DNA of 64,000 bases from Tritrichomonas musculus (Eukaryota > Parabasalia > Tritrichomonadida > Tritrichomonadidae): contig JAPFFF010000007.1 of the NCBI GenBank assembly GCA_039105265.1, positions 3,968,001 to 4,032,000 on the forward strand, read 5' to 3'. Made by a program: the position numbers and the translations under genes. Below are positions 27,335-39,500 of this stretch, one piece after another (the stretch's first letter is position 1; each line of letters starts with the position of its first letter). A model generated the notes under the pieces. The model was not told where the DNA came from. It worked only from the letters and a program-made list of their open reading frames with translations, and made no database searches.

Positions 27335-30300
27335 TTAATATAAATCAAAAGTTTCACATTCACTAATAGCCATTAACAGTTTCTTGCTTAATTCTTCCTC
27401 GCTTTCATATGGCGGCAAATCGATTGTATTGAAACAGGTGTGAGATTGAGGCAAGCGATTTATATCACCACCTGCTTGAATTTTTAAAGGATGACCAGAT
27501 AATCTACAAAACTCACCAAAGCCATTCACAGGCACTCTCGATGATCCTGTCATAAAAATGAGCAATTTTACTAATTGTTCATTGTCCCATTTTTTGATTA
27601 AATCAACGAATAAACGAACTATTAATGAATCTTTTGTGTAAGGATATCCAACAACTGTATGAGCAATGAAATCATCAGCGTCAATATGAGAACTCCCACT
27701 GATTATTAATTGAAGTTCATTTGGTGAAAATATTTTTAATTCTTGATGAGAAATCAATGAATTAAATCCTTTACAAAACGAGTTGATTTGCTTTTCAATA
27801 CTTTTCTGAAGAACAAAGTTGACATACAAATCAACATATTCGTTTTTATTATTATTTGTTAGTTCAATTTGATCACCATTTTCTATCAAAGGAATTGATT
27901 TGACTCCATCTGACTCTTCAATATCAATAACAAATGTCCTACACAACTGTTCAACATCATCATTTTCAAGTATCCATTTAAGACTATTTGCAAGTTGCTC
28001 ATCAAATTCTTCTAGATCATTCAAACTTGGCTTTTGATTAAGAATTTGTTTACAAAACGAAATAGTGAACTGTGCACCAATGCTTATTCCTTGAATTAAA
28101 CCTCTTGCAATGATTTGTCCAATGAATCTGAAATAATCAAGATAATTCTTCTTACTTGAAGAAGAACGACTTGGCTGATAATATTTGGATGTTAATGAAC
28201 AATCAAATAAACCAAAATTTGCATTCAAAATTTCTTTTGTTATTCTCATAAACCATTCACGTGTAGGTCCTCCAGCATCTACTGTTACATTATCACTACT
28301 AATAAATAGCACATTCAATTTATTCAGTAGATCTTCTGGTTTTATATTCATTAAATTAAAGTATGATGATTCAAATACATTACTCTTTTCAATATCCAAA
28401 AGTAATTCTCTCTTCTTATTGATCTTTTTCATCATCTTTTGGAAGAAGAAAGATGAACGAATTTGGAAATTTATTACTTCAGGATAATCCATGAGAAATG
28501 TAAATTTTTCATAAAGAAGAGGATTACTTTGTAAAAGTTCATTAAATGATGATTGATGTTTTCTAAACATTTCCCAAAATAACCGAAATGTTTCCATAAC
28601 ATATTGTGGAATCTCAGGAGTCTTTTCATTTATGACTCCTGAAAAACATATTTGGCTTTTTCTCGATGGAACTAATACTTTGAAGAAATTACAAATAAAA
28701 CTAAGTGTTTCCTGATTCTTTGGATCCTTATTTAGATAATCTACAAAACTATTCTCGAGTTCATTGATAAAGAATTGTAATTCATCTTGTGAATTTGCTC
28801 TTAAATACTCAATATATCCAATTGCATTGTTTGATATTTCACGTTTATCAAAATCTTCTTTAAAAATTGATTGAATTAAATGTTGAATGTCATTAAATTT
28901 GCTAGAACCAAACTTGAAAATAATTTTTAAAGCTTCTGAGATCACTTCATGATTACGAGTCAAAAACACAAATGCTACCAAATGATTTATATAAATTGGA
29001 AGATTATTTTCATCATAAGAGATGAACAATTGACAAGATTTTAATAAGATATCATGATCATTACGATATAATGGAGATAAAACAATATCAAGAATATAAT
29101 TACCGAAATCATACAATTTTTCTTTCAAGCCATCTGCATTCTTATTCCGTTCAATAAAACTAATAATTTTTAGCAAAGATACATTTAAATTGCTTGCAAT
29201 GTTTTCATGAAAATGTCTCAAATGTTTTGTTATTATTTCAATGATTAACGACTGTGAAGTTTTGTTTTTCATAAGTTTATCAAATATAATTAGAATAACT
29301 TGATAACAATCGCTGTTGTCTGTGATATTAATCATATCTTGGAATAGATTTTCATATAATAATTCTTGGTCATACAAACTATTTAAGTAATCATTTTTGT
29401 TGATTAATGAAACATCAATATCGTCTTCATCATTATCATTTTCAGACTTATTTTTCAATTCATTTAAATGATTGACAACTTGTGAATAAGCATTGTACAT
29501 TTCTGATGATAGAGGAATATATTTTCCTTTATCTGAAAATAATATATGCTCACTTATGCATTTTGGTATTGTTGCCAAATAACGAATCATTTTGATTGTT
29601 ATTGGACCTTCATACAACAATTCTTTTGAAAACTTTTCATGCTGAAAATCTTTTATTAATTTTGATGTGAATTCATTTATTTGACCATCAGATGGCTTTT
29701 CTTTCCTGTTTATACCGAAATTGAAATATAATGAGAATTCCAAACATTCATTTATTCGATACAAAAAATCAAAAACTTCATGTGGAAGCTTTATAAATTT
29801 TAATGATAATGAACCATTTACAAATTTCATGCCAAAAATATTTATATTAATAAGATATCGAAGAGGATATTCAGGACTATTTAATTCATTGAGATACAAA
29901 ATCATTGCATTTGTTATTTTTTGAATTTTATTATATTCACAATTTACAAATGCATAAATTTGCTCTTTATATGAAAGCCTGAATTCATCATTTATGATCT
30001 CTCTTTGAAGAAGTCTTCCTACTTTTTCTAAAAAACTATATTTTAAAATGTATTGTTGATATCTGTTTATATCAGAATAATACTTTGATAAGCAACGAAG
30101 AACATTGAAAATGCAATAAACTTGTGAATCACTAAATGATTCCATATCAGCAAATATCAAAGTTAGAAATTTATCAAGAATCAAAGGCGATCGTAAAGTA
30201 GATATAAGGAATGAAATTGCTGCATAATTTGTTTTAAGTAACTTTATTTTTTCTGAGTTTGGATTATCTTCAAAACCAAATGAAATATATTCAAAAGATT

Positions 30301-32221
30301 GAAATACTATATCGAACATTTTTGGTGTATTTTCTTCAAAAAGAAATGGAAAAGCATTTGAAATATTATTCAAACAAAGAAAAGATTGAAAGCAATCTGG
30401 CTTATCTTCAATAGATTTGTAAAGGTTTGATACTATCGAAAGACCAAATTCTGTACTTTGCAGAGATGAAATATTGAAATTAGTTTTCATTAATAAAACA
30501 TTTTCTTCTTCTTGGAATTGAAATATTTTATTCGTTATCTGAACAAAATCTTCTGGAAAGTATTCGTATTCTTTTTTAAACATTGTTAAATAGTTTTCGA
30601 TTGAATAATATGAGTCATAGTTCCATGTAACAATATATGTAAGGTAACCATGAAGTAACACTTTATCTTCAATCATTTTATGTATCAAAATCAGAAAATG
30701 TATGTTGTTCCTTTCAGGATTTGGATCATTTAAGATATGGTCCAAAATTTCATCAATGGTATCATCTTCGTTTATACTTGTACCAAATAATTCTTCTTTA
30801 ACATTAAATGGAATTGATAATTCTTTTAAACTAAAAAGTTCTTTATAAAGCTCTACATTTTGCATTAATTTACCAATTAATAAAACTTCTTTCCATTGTT
30901 CTTCTTTGATTTTCTCGTTAATCAATGTTGGCAAATGAGATGAAAAATACTTTTTTGAAACACAACAATGCTTAACAATGAACACAGTAATATTCTCTAA
31001 AAGGGAAACATCTCGTAAATAATCAAAGAATAATTCTGAATCAAAAACATTTAAATCTAAACGATCATTAAAATCACTTTTATTGATTTCTTCTAAATTA
31101 TTAATGATGTATTGAAGAATTACTTTTTGATTGGTTTTGAAAAAGTTCTTAATTATTTCATCCTTATTTGGAAATTGTGATGAATCTGATAATTTAAAAA
31201 TGGCTGATAATAGAATCGTTTTGTTTCCAGGATATTCGTTATTTATTAATTGTTTGAAAAGTATTTCTAACATCTGAGCAAAGACATCAAAAGATATTAA
31301 CTCTGTTTTATATTGGTCCAAGTAATTTGAAAGTATAAAATCAATTGAAACTATTTGAACGGTTGAAGAATTGTTTTTAAGTAATTCTATTACTTCGAGA
31401 ATGATTGAAGAAAGATTATTATTTGATAAATTTACATTTATTTTAGCTTTTTGTATGTTTAGTAAAACTAGGGCTGTGAGTATAATAATACAATCCTTCG
31501 AAATATCTTCAATCTGATTACGTCCTTTACTTTTAATAAACTTTAATGAAAAAAATAAAAATGATAATTCTATTATATTCATTTTATAAACATATTTAAT
31601 TTCTTTGCATTCGATATATTTAATTATTTCTTCATATGATTCATCTGCTTGAGAAAAAATATCAAGATTTATATTTGAATCTTCGTAAAAATTAAAAAAA
31701 TTTGATATTTTATGATTCAAAATTGTTTGTGAATAAAGATAAGGGATAAACTTAAAAATTTTGTCTGAAGTTAAGTCTACTGAATAAAGCAAATCTAATA
31801 TTAAACTTGTTTTGAATAAAGGATTAATTCTATTATCATATAAAAATAATTCATCATTTTCTATTTGAGGAAAAATCATTTCAAATATTTCATTGGCAAT
31901 GAGAGAACTTTTTGATATCAATGAAGTTTGTCCCTTTTGACATATTACTGAAAGAATTGATGCAGTAAGAATAATATAGCTTTCATTTCTTTTATAATTA
32001 TCTGTAAAATCATTTAAATATAAAAGAAGCTGATCTGGATATTTTGTAAAACATTTTCTTACTGCTTCTTTAATTTCGATCATTTCATTGATAGAAAGTT
32101 CATTGTGCAAGGATGCTTGGACAATTTGTAAAAAGTCAGTTACTTCATCAATATTTAATTTGAATTCCAAGTTCATACATACCTGCTGAGCTCTTTCAAT
32201 TAATCTAATATCGTCATTCAT
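27335..32221 (-). CDS. HECT-domain E3 ubiquitin ligase
   Basis: A 1628-residue protein (ATG 32221; a TTG just upstream is ignored). The C-terminal 350 residues form a complete HECT domain: VDAGGPTREWF, then FRFIGQIIARGL, then the catalytic cysteine at about residue 1596 in LPQSHTCFNTIDLP, followed by the usual hydrophobic tail (LSKKLLMAISE). It transfers ubiquitin from an E2 through a thioester on that Cys. The preceding 1250 residues are helical and Leu/Ile/Asn-rich, probably an armadillo/HEAT-like solenoid for substrates, without WWE, UBA or RCC1 motifs that I can see. Large HECT ligases of this form are frequent in trichomonads. The substrate is unknown. Confidence 0.93.
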   Translation of the reverse strand: MNDDIRLIERAQQVCMNLEFKLNIDEVTDFLQIVQASLHNELSINEMIEIKEAVRKCFTKYPDQLLLYLNDFTDNYKRNESYIILTASILSVICQKGQTSLISKSSLIANEIFEMIFPQIENDELFLYDNRINPLFKTSLILDLLYSVDLTSDKIFKFIPYLYSQTILNHKISNFFNFYEDSNINLDIFSQADESYEEIIKYIECKEIKYVYKMNIIELSFLFFSLKFIKSKGRNQIEDISKDCIIILTALVLLNIQKAKINVNLSNNNLSSIILEVIELLKNNSSTVQIVSIDFILSNYLDQYKTELISFDVFAQMLEILFKQLINNEYPGNKTILLSAIFKLSDSSQFPNKDEIIKNFFKTNQKVILQYIINNLEEINKSDFNDRLDLNVFDSELFFDYLRDVSLLENITVFIVKHCCVSKKYFSSHLPTLINEKIKEEQWKEVLLIGKLMQNVELYKELFSLKELSIPFNVKEELFGTSINEDDTIDEILDHILNDPNPERNNIHFLILIHKMIEDKVLLHGYLTYIVTWNYDSYYSIENYLTMFKKEYEYFPEDFVQITNKIFQFQEEENVLLMKTNFNISSLQSTEFGLSIVSNLYKSIEDKPDCFQSFLCLNNISNAFPFLFEENTPKMFDIVFQSFEYISFGFEDNPNSEKIKLLKTNYAAISFLISTLRSPLILDKFLTLIFADMESFSDSQVYCIFNVLRCLSKYYSDINRYQQYILKYSFLEKVGRLLQREIINDEFRLSYKEQIYAFVNCEYNKIQKITNAMILYLNELNSPEYPLRYLININIFGMKFVNGSLSLKFIKLPHEVFDFLYRINECLEFSLYFNFGINRKEKPSDGQINEFTSKLIKDFQHEKFSKELLYEGPITIKMIRYLATIPKCISEHILFSDKGKYIPLSSEMYNAYSQVVNHLNELKNKSENDNDEDDIDVSLINKNDYLNSLYDQELLYENLFQDMINITDNSDCYQVILIIFDKLMKNKTSQSLIIEIITKHLRHFHENIASNLNVSLLKIISFIERNKNADGLKEKLYDFGNYILDIVLSPLYRNDHDILLKSCQLFISYDENNLPIYINHLVAFVFLTRNHEVISEALKIIFKFGSSKFNDIQHLIQSIFKEDFDKREISNNAIGYIEYLRANSQDELQFFINELENSFVDYLNKDPKNQETLSFICNFFKVLVPSRKSQICFSGVINEKTPEIPQYVMETFRLFWEMFRKHQSSFNELLQSNPLLYEKFTFLMDYPEVINFQIRSSFFFQKMMKKINKKRELLLDIEKSNVFESSYFNLMNIKPEDLLNKLNVLFISSDNVTVDAGGPTREWFMRITKEILNANFGLFDCSLTSKYYQPSRSSSSKKNYLDYFRFIGQIIARGLIQGISIGAQFTISFCKQILNQKPSLNDLEEFDEQLANSLKWILENDDVEQLCRTFVIDIEESDGVKSIPLIENGDQIELTNNNKNEYVDLYVNFVLQKSIEKQINSFCKGFNSLISHQELKIFSPNELQLIISGSSHIDADDFIAHTVVGYPYTKDSLIVRLFVDLIKKWDNEQLVKLLIFMTGSSRVPVNGFGEFCRLSGHPLKIQAGGDINRLPQSHTCFNTIDLPPYESEEELSKKLLMAISECETFDLY

Positions 32222-35200
32222 CAAAAATGTTTGAGTTTTTTTTATTTACCTAAAAAGGATTTTTTTTAAATCCAAAAAAATAGGAATGACTTTTATTCAG
32301 AATTGGCATATAAACATTTTTTTTAGTTATTTTTATTTTAAAAAGATTATTTTTAATATATTTAATATTTGATGCATTATTAATTTAAATCTGATTTCAA
32401 TGATTATTCTATTGAAATGTATTGAAAAGTATCAATTATAATTATATTGGCAACATGATTTACCTGATTATTGAACATTTTTCAATACATATAATATATG
32501 AAATTAGAATTATACGGAAATATACTTTTTTATAATGGATACATTTTAATTATATTCCATGGAATATAAATCATTGATATTTCACAAAATTAAATAAAAT
32601 CGGACAATCGAGAAGTGCAGGGACTAAAATAACGTATTTTGTCTATTTAATATTTTGCTTTTATTTCCTTTAATATTTTATATCTCAATAATTTTATTAT
32701 ATTTTTATTTTAAACATTTATTGTATTATATGAAATACTTATTGTTTTGATTATTTATTCAAAGGGAAAGAAGTTACTTAATTGCCAAAAATCATTAAAT
32801 ATATATAAATATCTTAATGAAAAAATATTTTTAATTCATAATTATCGTATATTTAACTAATAAATATAATATTAATATTTAATAATTATTTGTATAAAAT
32901 AAAACAATTTTTATCATGAAAAAAAATAAAATTTTAAAAAAAATGTATTTTACAACTCATTTTTTGGAATGGTTGTTTAATTCTCAAGGGATAACTATAT
33001 ATCAATTTATAGGATAATTAATATATATCACAATAAATATATGAAAATAAAAAACGACTCGTCAGGCGTAGCTGCGTTTTAACCTTTAATTTTTTAAAAA
33101 AAAATTTAAATTTTTGAATAAAAAAAAAATTGGCATGAATCTTTTTCAAGGATTTTTTTTAATATGTCAAAAACTTTTTGACTATTTCCGGTTGGATATT
33201 TGACTATTTCCGGTTCATATTGAATTTTTTTAAATTGCTTTTTTTTTTTCAAGAAGGAAATTAAAGCATTCAAAATATTTTTTGATAAATTATATATTAA
33301 AATATGCATTATTCCAATAGTCATCTTTTAAATTGCTCTGTTAAAAACAAAGAAAATTCTTTTTTTACTGAGATAAATTAGTTTTAATTTATTATAAAAA
33401 TACAAAGATTACGACATATTCATTAATTTCTCCCAACAATCTCTTATTTAAACCAATTATGGTAAATAAATAAATCATCAGCGCATATCTTAAGGTATTT
33501 TTAAAAAATTTCATTGAGAATATTTAATATCAGATTTTAGCAATTCATGTTTTCAAGAGTAGAAAAAGATTCAAAAGATAAATCATATTATATTATGCAA
33601 AAATCATTCTTCATTTTACACATTTATCATTTAATTCATAGAAATTTAAAATGGCATTATTATAAGATCGATTGAATTAATTTTTTTATTAAACATTTTC
33701 ATATAATAAAGATGCATTACGCCTTCATTAATCGCCTTTACTTGTTAAATATCAATGGGCAGCGGTTATTCTCAGAAAATTAATCATGAAAATATATTTA
33801 AACTTTTAAAAATAAATGCTTTTAACATTTAATAAAAAATACTAATTCAATGAATTTATTCAAAAAAATTGCAATTGAGAATACTCATAGAATAATGAAA
33901 TTTGAACATACTCATAGAATTTGAAAATTTATGAAATTTGGTTGTAAAGTTTTCAAATTCTTGGGGCGAAAAAAAGTGGCATTTTGGGCGGAAAAGTGAC
34001 CAAAATAGGAAATTCAAAGGTTTATATGATCATTTGAAAGGAACCGCCGGGCGATGTAAAATGAATTGAAAGGTTTTCTCCGGGCAATATAAAATTCCTC
34101 AATTTTTGAATGTGACAAAAAATATTAAATCTGCCAAAAAAGCATTATTAATAACATAGCTTTACAATTACCTAATTTAATATATATATATATTAAAAAA
34201 AAAATAAAAAAAAAAAAAATAAACGTACTCAATTCATAAAAATAAATCGCCCTTGTTTTTAATTTTTTGGGCGAAAAATGAAGGCGTAAGATGCATTTAA
34301 TATTTTATGACTTTTTTTATGCAAAAACATGAAAAATATTTGATGAATTTTTTTATAATTTCAATGGTTTACGAAAATTAATAAAAATACTCATAAAACT
34401 TCACCTGACGAACCAAACTCTTTCATTAAATATTTTTTATATAATATGGAATATACTTAATAAAATATATTAATATAAAGAATTTCTAAAAAAATTTTTA
34501 GTACCCGTACCTCTGACAATCGTTTTTTTTCTACGCCACTTTTTGAATGGTTTTTCTATCCATGAATAGCTAGTCATGGAAAGTAAAAAACCGCCATCTT
34601 AAGGTGAAATTTAACTTACTCTGTTAAGAAAATTAACAAAAAAAAAAATCGTAAATTTAAATTTTCTCTTAAAATTATAACTATTTGCTTTTTTTGATAT
34701 AATTTTTTTTTATTTTTACATAATTTTTCAGGAATATACGCACCAGTGATCACCACAGGGCTGCGCGAAGCCGAATCAGGCTCCTTGAATTGCTGGATGA
34801 ATCGGGAAGCTATTTTAACTATATATTTATTCTTTATTTAGCAAAAATTGAATAAAAAATGTATAAAAAAGTATTCAAAAAGTTAAAAAGTTTTCAAAAA
34901 GTGGTGTAGAAAAATACGATTCCCTAATAAAATCAGTTTTTTTATTGTGCATTATGTTTAATATTTTTTTAAAATACAGATAATATATATGTTTTTTAGA
35001 TTACTTGATTTAAAATAAAAAGTACTGATTACTTTTTGTAATGGTATTCAAAAATTGAATGAGAATAATTTTTTCTCTCAATTATTTTTATTTTTGAGAG
35101 AATTTAAAAAATAAACTTATTTTTAATCATTAAATAGTCCTCGCTCGATTGAATTTCATTCAATTTTATTAACTTTTTATATATGCAAGATCAAATTTTG

Positions 35201-36000
35201 TATAATAGATAATTATTTTTTGATATATCTGTATCAAATATTGAAGGCTATTTGAAAAAAGCCTTCAAAAAGTGGCGAGTGCGATTCTGAGATCTCAAAT
35301 TATTTCAAATTTTTCTATGGATTGAGACAACTCATACAATTTCTTTTTTCTAAGATATTTCGAGCTTAGTTTTTATTATTATTATTGAGCAATTGGATCT
35401 TCAAATGATAGCAACTTTAAATACAATATAATTCTCTAAAATCTATCAAAAAAAATCTCAAGCATTTCAGATCAATAAATAGATTATTTAAAGAATAATT
35501 AATAATCAATTAAACCATCGAAGAGTTGACTTATTTTTACATCCATTGGCATGAAATATAAATATTATAGTAGAATAAACATTCAAATATGCCTTAATTC
35601 ACTTTTTTGCATATCACTTTATCTAATATAAATAAAAATAATAATAAAAAAAAGCAATATTTCATTAAAGAATGTAAACAAGAATTTATTAAAAGTAAAT
35701 TGAATATAAAAATCCAATATATTTTGATATTTTTGATGTATTTTTTTTTTTGATATATAAATCATCAAATATTTTAAAGCAATCTCATAATTAATTGATA
35801 TTTATTGATTTTTAAGTGATGATTTGACTTTGCAATGTTTTTTTTTTTTTTTTTTTTTTTTTTTTTGATAAAATTATTAGATTTGTAATGAGATTTGCAT
35901 TGTGAAGAAATATAAAACGTTAAAAGCATGTCTGATTGATTGTTTAAATAAATTTTACATAATTTAAAAGCAACTCTGAAGTTGTTTGTACTACATATAA
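32222..36000. other. 3.8-kb AT-rich gene desert left of the first Polinton
   Basis: No confident gene. A frame at 33106-33324 (minus) is poly-Lys/Ile-rich and not called. Features seen are a 17-bp direct repeat TTTGACTATTTCCGGTT at 33177-33193 and 33199-33215; a GC-rich island at 34735-34812; a recurrent motif TTCAAAAAGTGGCG in varying forms (34519-34547 inverted, 34893-34921, 35264-35286); and a 30-base T-run near 35837-35866. GC-richer patches with GGGCG near 33960-34090 also stand out. The region may include decayed mobile DNA, but no family is recognised. Confidence 0.5.
34735..34812. other. Isolated GC-rich island in AT-rich desert
   Basis: About 78 bp (AGGGCTGCGCGAAGCCGAAT and neighbours) with near-balanced base composition inside DNA that is more than 80% AT. 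Both strands are open here (minus strand reads FIQQFKEPDSASRSPVV), but there is no longer frame. It could be a remnant of a mobile repeat or a short conserved element; no identity is claimed. Confidence 0.4.
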
Positions 36001-36004
36001 AAGA

Positions 36005-36232
36005 GGTGATTTTAGGCCTTCGGCCTAAACTCCCCACTTTCATGTCATTTTGAAGGAATCAGCTTGGAAACCTTGAGAATTCGTTAACGATTTCCGTTGC
36101 TGGGTTGGATTTAAGAATTGGGTGTTTATGGAGTTCAGATTGGATTCGGGAATGAAGGGCTGGAGATGAATTTATGTGATCCTTGAGAAATGATTCGAAA
36201 GTGAAGGTCTGGGAGTTTCGGCCTAAAATCAC
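36005..36232. repeat. Inverted repeat near the left edge of element 1
   Basis: GGTGATTTTAGGCC at 36005-36018 is matched in inverse by GGCCTAAAATCACC at about 36219-36232. Beyond these cores the arms keep partial similarity (CTCCCC...CTTTC). Next to the left core, AGGCCTTCGGCCT forms a small perfect hairpin. The pair lies where the left terminus of the element is expected and may be part of it. Confidence 0.55.
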
Positions 36233-36298
36233 CGGAGGTCTTGGAGGTTGAGATGTGAGGGTTGATTTGAAGGGTTGGGTGGGGTAGTTAGGGATCAT
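36059..36298 (-). CDS. Possible small Pro/Ser-rich protein at the left edge of element 1
   Basis: A 79-codon frame from ATG 36298. The base composition is GC-richer than the adjoining desert, and the product is Pro-rich at the start (QPFKSTLTSQPPRPPVILG), then mixed and polar. It overlaps the inverted repeat at 36005-36232, so the frame could be accidental. No family is recognised. Confidence 0.3.
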   Translation of the reverse strand: MIPNYPTQPFKSTLTSQPPRPPVILGRNSQTFTFESFLKDHINSSPALHSRIQSELHKHPILKSNPATEIVNEFSRFPS

Positions 36299-36532
36299 AA
36301 GTTTTGCGATAAAGTGGTCTGGGATGATGTGAAAATTTAAAACGATGGTCTTTAGATATCTTTTATAATATTTTTATTTGACATAAAATAAAATGAGTGA
36401 TGGTAATACTGCTTTAGATGAACATTCTTTTATTGATTTGTTTGATTTGGCGTTGATGCTTGGAATGAGGGATGATGAGATGGATGACATTCTGGTTAAT
36501 GCTGAAGGTGCACCTGAACGACTCATTGAGCC

Positions 36533-39500
36533 ATGGTGTTATGGATATCGGAAACGATACTTGATATGGGTTACAAAGGTGATGATGATTACAATAATAT
36601 GCATAGGTTTGCGGAAAGGGTTTATAATTATACGAAGGCGTTGAGTGAAATGTGTAAGAGTAATGATGATGATGGTTTTGGGCATTTGGCTGATTTGGCG
36701 TTTGTGATTGGCATTACTGAGAAGGAGATGGATGACATTCTCGTTAAAGCTGATGAAGATCCTGAACGAGCCGTTGAACCATTGGCAAGGATGATAGCAT
36801 ATACGATAATTGGTATGGGTTATGAAGGTGATGGCGATTATGATAATATGTATATGTTTGGCGAAAGTGTTAAGAATTATACGAAAGCTTTGAATGAAAT
36901 GATTAAGAATAAACCATTAATAAAACCATTACCACCAAAGTTAAACAAAGAACCAAAGAGGTATGTCGATAGCGATGAATATAAACGAAAAGAAGATGAT
37001 GAATTCTTTAAGAAATTCGATAGAGATAGATATAGAGTTCATGTTGATGAAGGCAAAAGTGAGAGGGCTTCAAGGTTCAATCGTTTGATACACCGAAGAG
37101 ATAAATCAACTTTGGATTCGATTAGGGAACATGCGAAGGATTTTCGTGAATTTTGGAAGACGGAAGATGCGTTGAGGAATAAGAAAAGAGTTGAAGCTAT
37201 GGAGATCATGAATGCTACACCAAAAGAAATCAATGAAAGGAACAAGATAACGTTTGAAGAATGGAAAGAAAATAAGGGTAGACAAAAGCAGTTAGTTGAT
37301 GATATCATGGAAAGATTGGAGTTAAGTCCATACAATTGGGAAATCAATTTCGAAGCACTTAACAATGAAGGTAGACGATTGTTGTTTCCGAGATTGAAGG
37401 AGTTCTTTGAAGATACAATTGCGAAGTTACCGATAATACAGATGTATAAGATTCAGTTTAATGTTAATGGTACATGGAAAACGAAACCGTTGACACCAGA
37501 GATATTCAATAAATTGATGGAAAACTTTACGGAAGAGAATTTTGTGTTTGATCTTGAAAGTAAGGCTCCAGAATTTTTCTATGAGAATGGAGGTGAAGAG
37601 TTACCAACATGGTCATTGTTTTCAGCACTTAAGTTCTGTTTGTTTGAGAACAAGAGTGGGAATAACGATAGAGGTGGCTCGTTCTTTCAATATCTGACGA
37701 AGGAGACGGTTCCGAAAAGGGTAGTTGAATATCTCAAGAGGTTGCAGATATTTGATTCGTTGGTGGATGGAAAGGGTAAGCAGAGAAGAGAATTAAATGA
37801 TTGTTGCTTTGTGTATGCGTTAGAGCAGACTGGATGTTACGATAAAGATACATTAGACAAGATTCGTTTGAGGATTCGAAATAGGTATTTGTCTCAGAGT
37901 TCTATTAATGAATTGTGTATGGAATTCGGTATACATATCAAGTTAACGTACATTGATGAAGATGCAAGTGGCAAAAACAAGAAGCAATCTGTAAAATCAA
38001 CGAGTGATGGTAAACGTAAATGTTACATGGGTGTTGATGAAGCGGAATCAAATAGAACACATCACTTTAACATATATCAGAAGCATTACTTTCTTGAAGA
38101 GGTAACGGAGTTCAGTACGTATTACATTAAGCATTTAAGTGAGTGTGATGATGATAAATACAATAAGGAATGGAATGTAGATCATTGGCGAAAAGGTCGT
38201 TATTTCATTACTTCTTCGAATTTAGTTAGAGAATTGTTTAAGCAAAATTACTTTAGACCAATCACTTACGGTCAGAATAGTGTTTTGAATACGGTTTTCT
38301 ATAATGATTTACTTAATGAAGAGATTACTGATCTCACTTACGATTCCAAATATTGTACTCGTTTGATGGCTCCATTTGAGAAGAAACCAGTTAAGGGTGA
38401 ACCAAAGAAAGTACCACCTACGTACTGGTATGCGGACTTTGAAGCTGATACCTCAGATGAGTGCCATAGACCATTCATGTGTGTTTTGCATAAGGATAAC
38501 GGGAAGATTAAGAAAGAGTTTAGAGGTGAAGATTGCGATAAAGATCTATTGAACTATTTACCTGATGGTGCTGTTGTGTACTTTCATAATTTGGCTTATG
38601 ATATCAGGATGATTCGTCCAACGGGTACGTATGAGGATAAGGTTAAGGTTGGAAGTAAGAAGGTCAAGAAGACGATGTATAACGGTATCATTAAATCAAT
38701 CATTAAAGGTACGAAGACGATGATGGCTGATGTAAGGTTTAATGGAAAGGTAATTCATTTCAAGGATACACTTCCGGTATTATCATGTAAGTTGTCAGAG
38801 TTACCAAAGATGTTTGACATTAAAGGTATCAAGAAAGAGTTGTTTCCGTATAACTATTACACTTTGGATAGGTTGAATAGAGGTGGTGTTGGTGTGATTT
38901 CGGAAGCGGGATTGTTTGAGGTTGAACCATGGACAGATGAGCAGATGAATGTATTTAAGGAGAACATAGATGGTATCGATGGATGTAGGATTGATGATGA
39001 CAAGTTTGATATGTGGAAGTATTGTTCATTTTATTGTCAGCAAGATGTGAATATTTTGAGAGAAGGCTTTAATAAATTCAGGAATGGTTTCATTGAGGAT
39101 TTCGATATTGATCCGTTTAAGTTCATTTCGATATCGTCTTTGGCTAATGAAGTGTTTAAGCAAAGGGTCTATTATCCTAATCGTAATTTGTTTGAGTTAG
39201 GTGGAGTCGTTAGAAAGTTTTGCTCAAGGGCTATATATGGAGGTAGATGCATGACGGCTTACAATAAGAAATGGCATACAACGGTACCTTTGTGTGATTT
39301 CGATGCGGTTAGTTTATATCCATCAGCAATGGCGAGGTTGTATACAGTTGAAGGGAGGCCGATAGTGATAACAGAAGATAAACTCAATTACGAATTTCTT
39401 TCAAAGCAGTCGGCATATGTTGTCGATATTGAGATAACGAAAGTGAATAAACATTATCCGTTTCCGTTGATTGTTAGGAAGGTTGATGGTTTGAATTTGA

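Noticed and set aside
33106-33324. 72-codon minus-strand frame in the gene desert
   Set aside because: Lys/Ile/Phe-rich and includes a short direct repeat of the DNA; not gene-like.
35774-36043. 89-codon minus-strand frame with poly-Lys
   Set aside because: The poly-Lys comes from the long T-run at 35837-35866; overlaps the inverted repeat.
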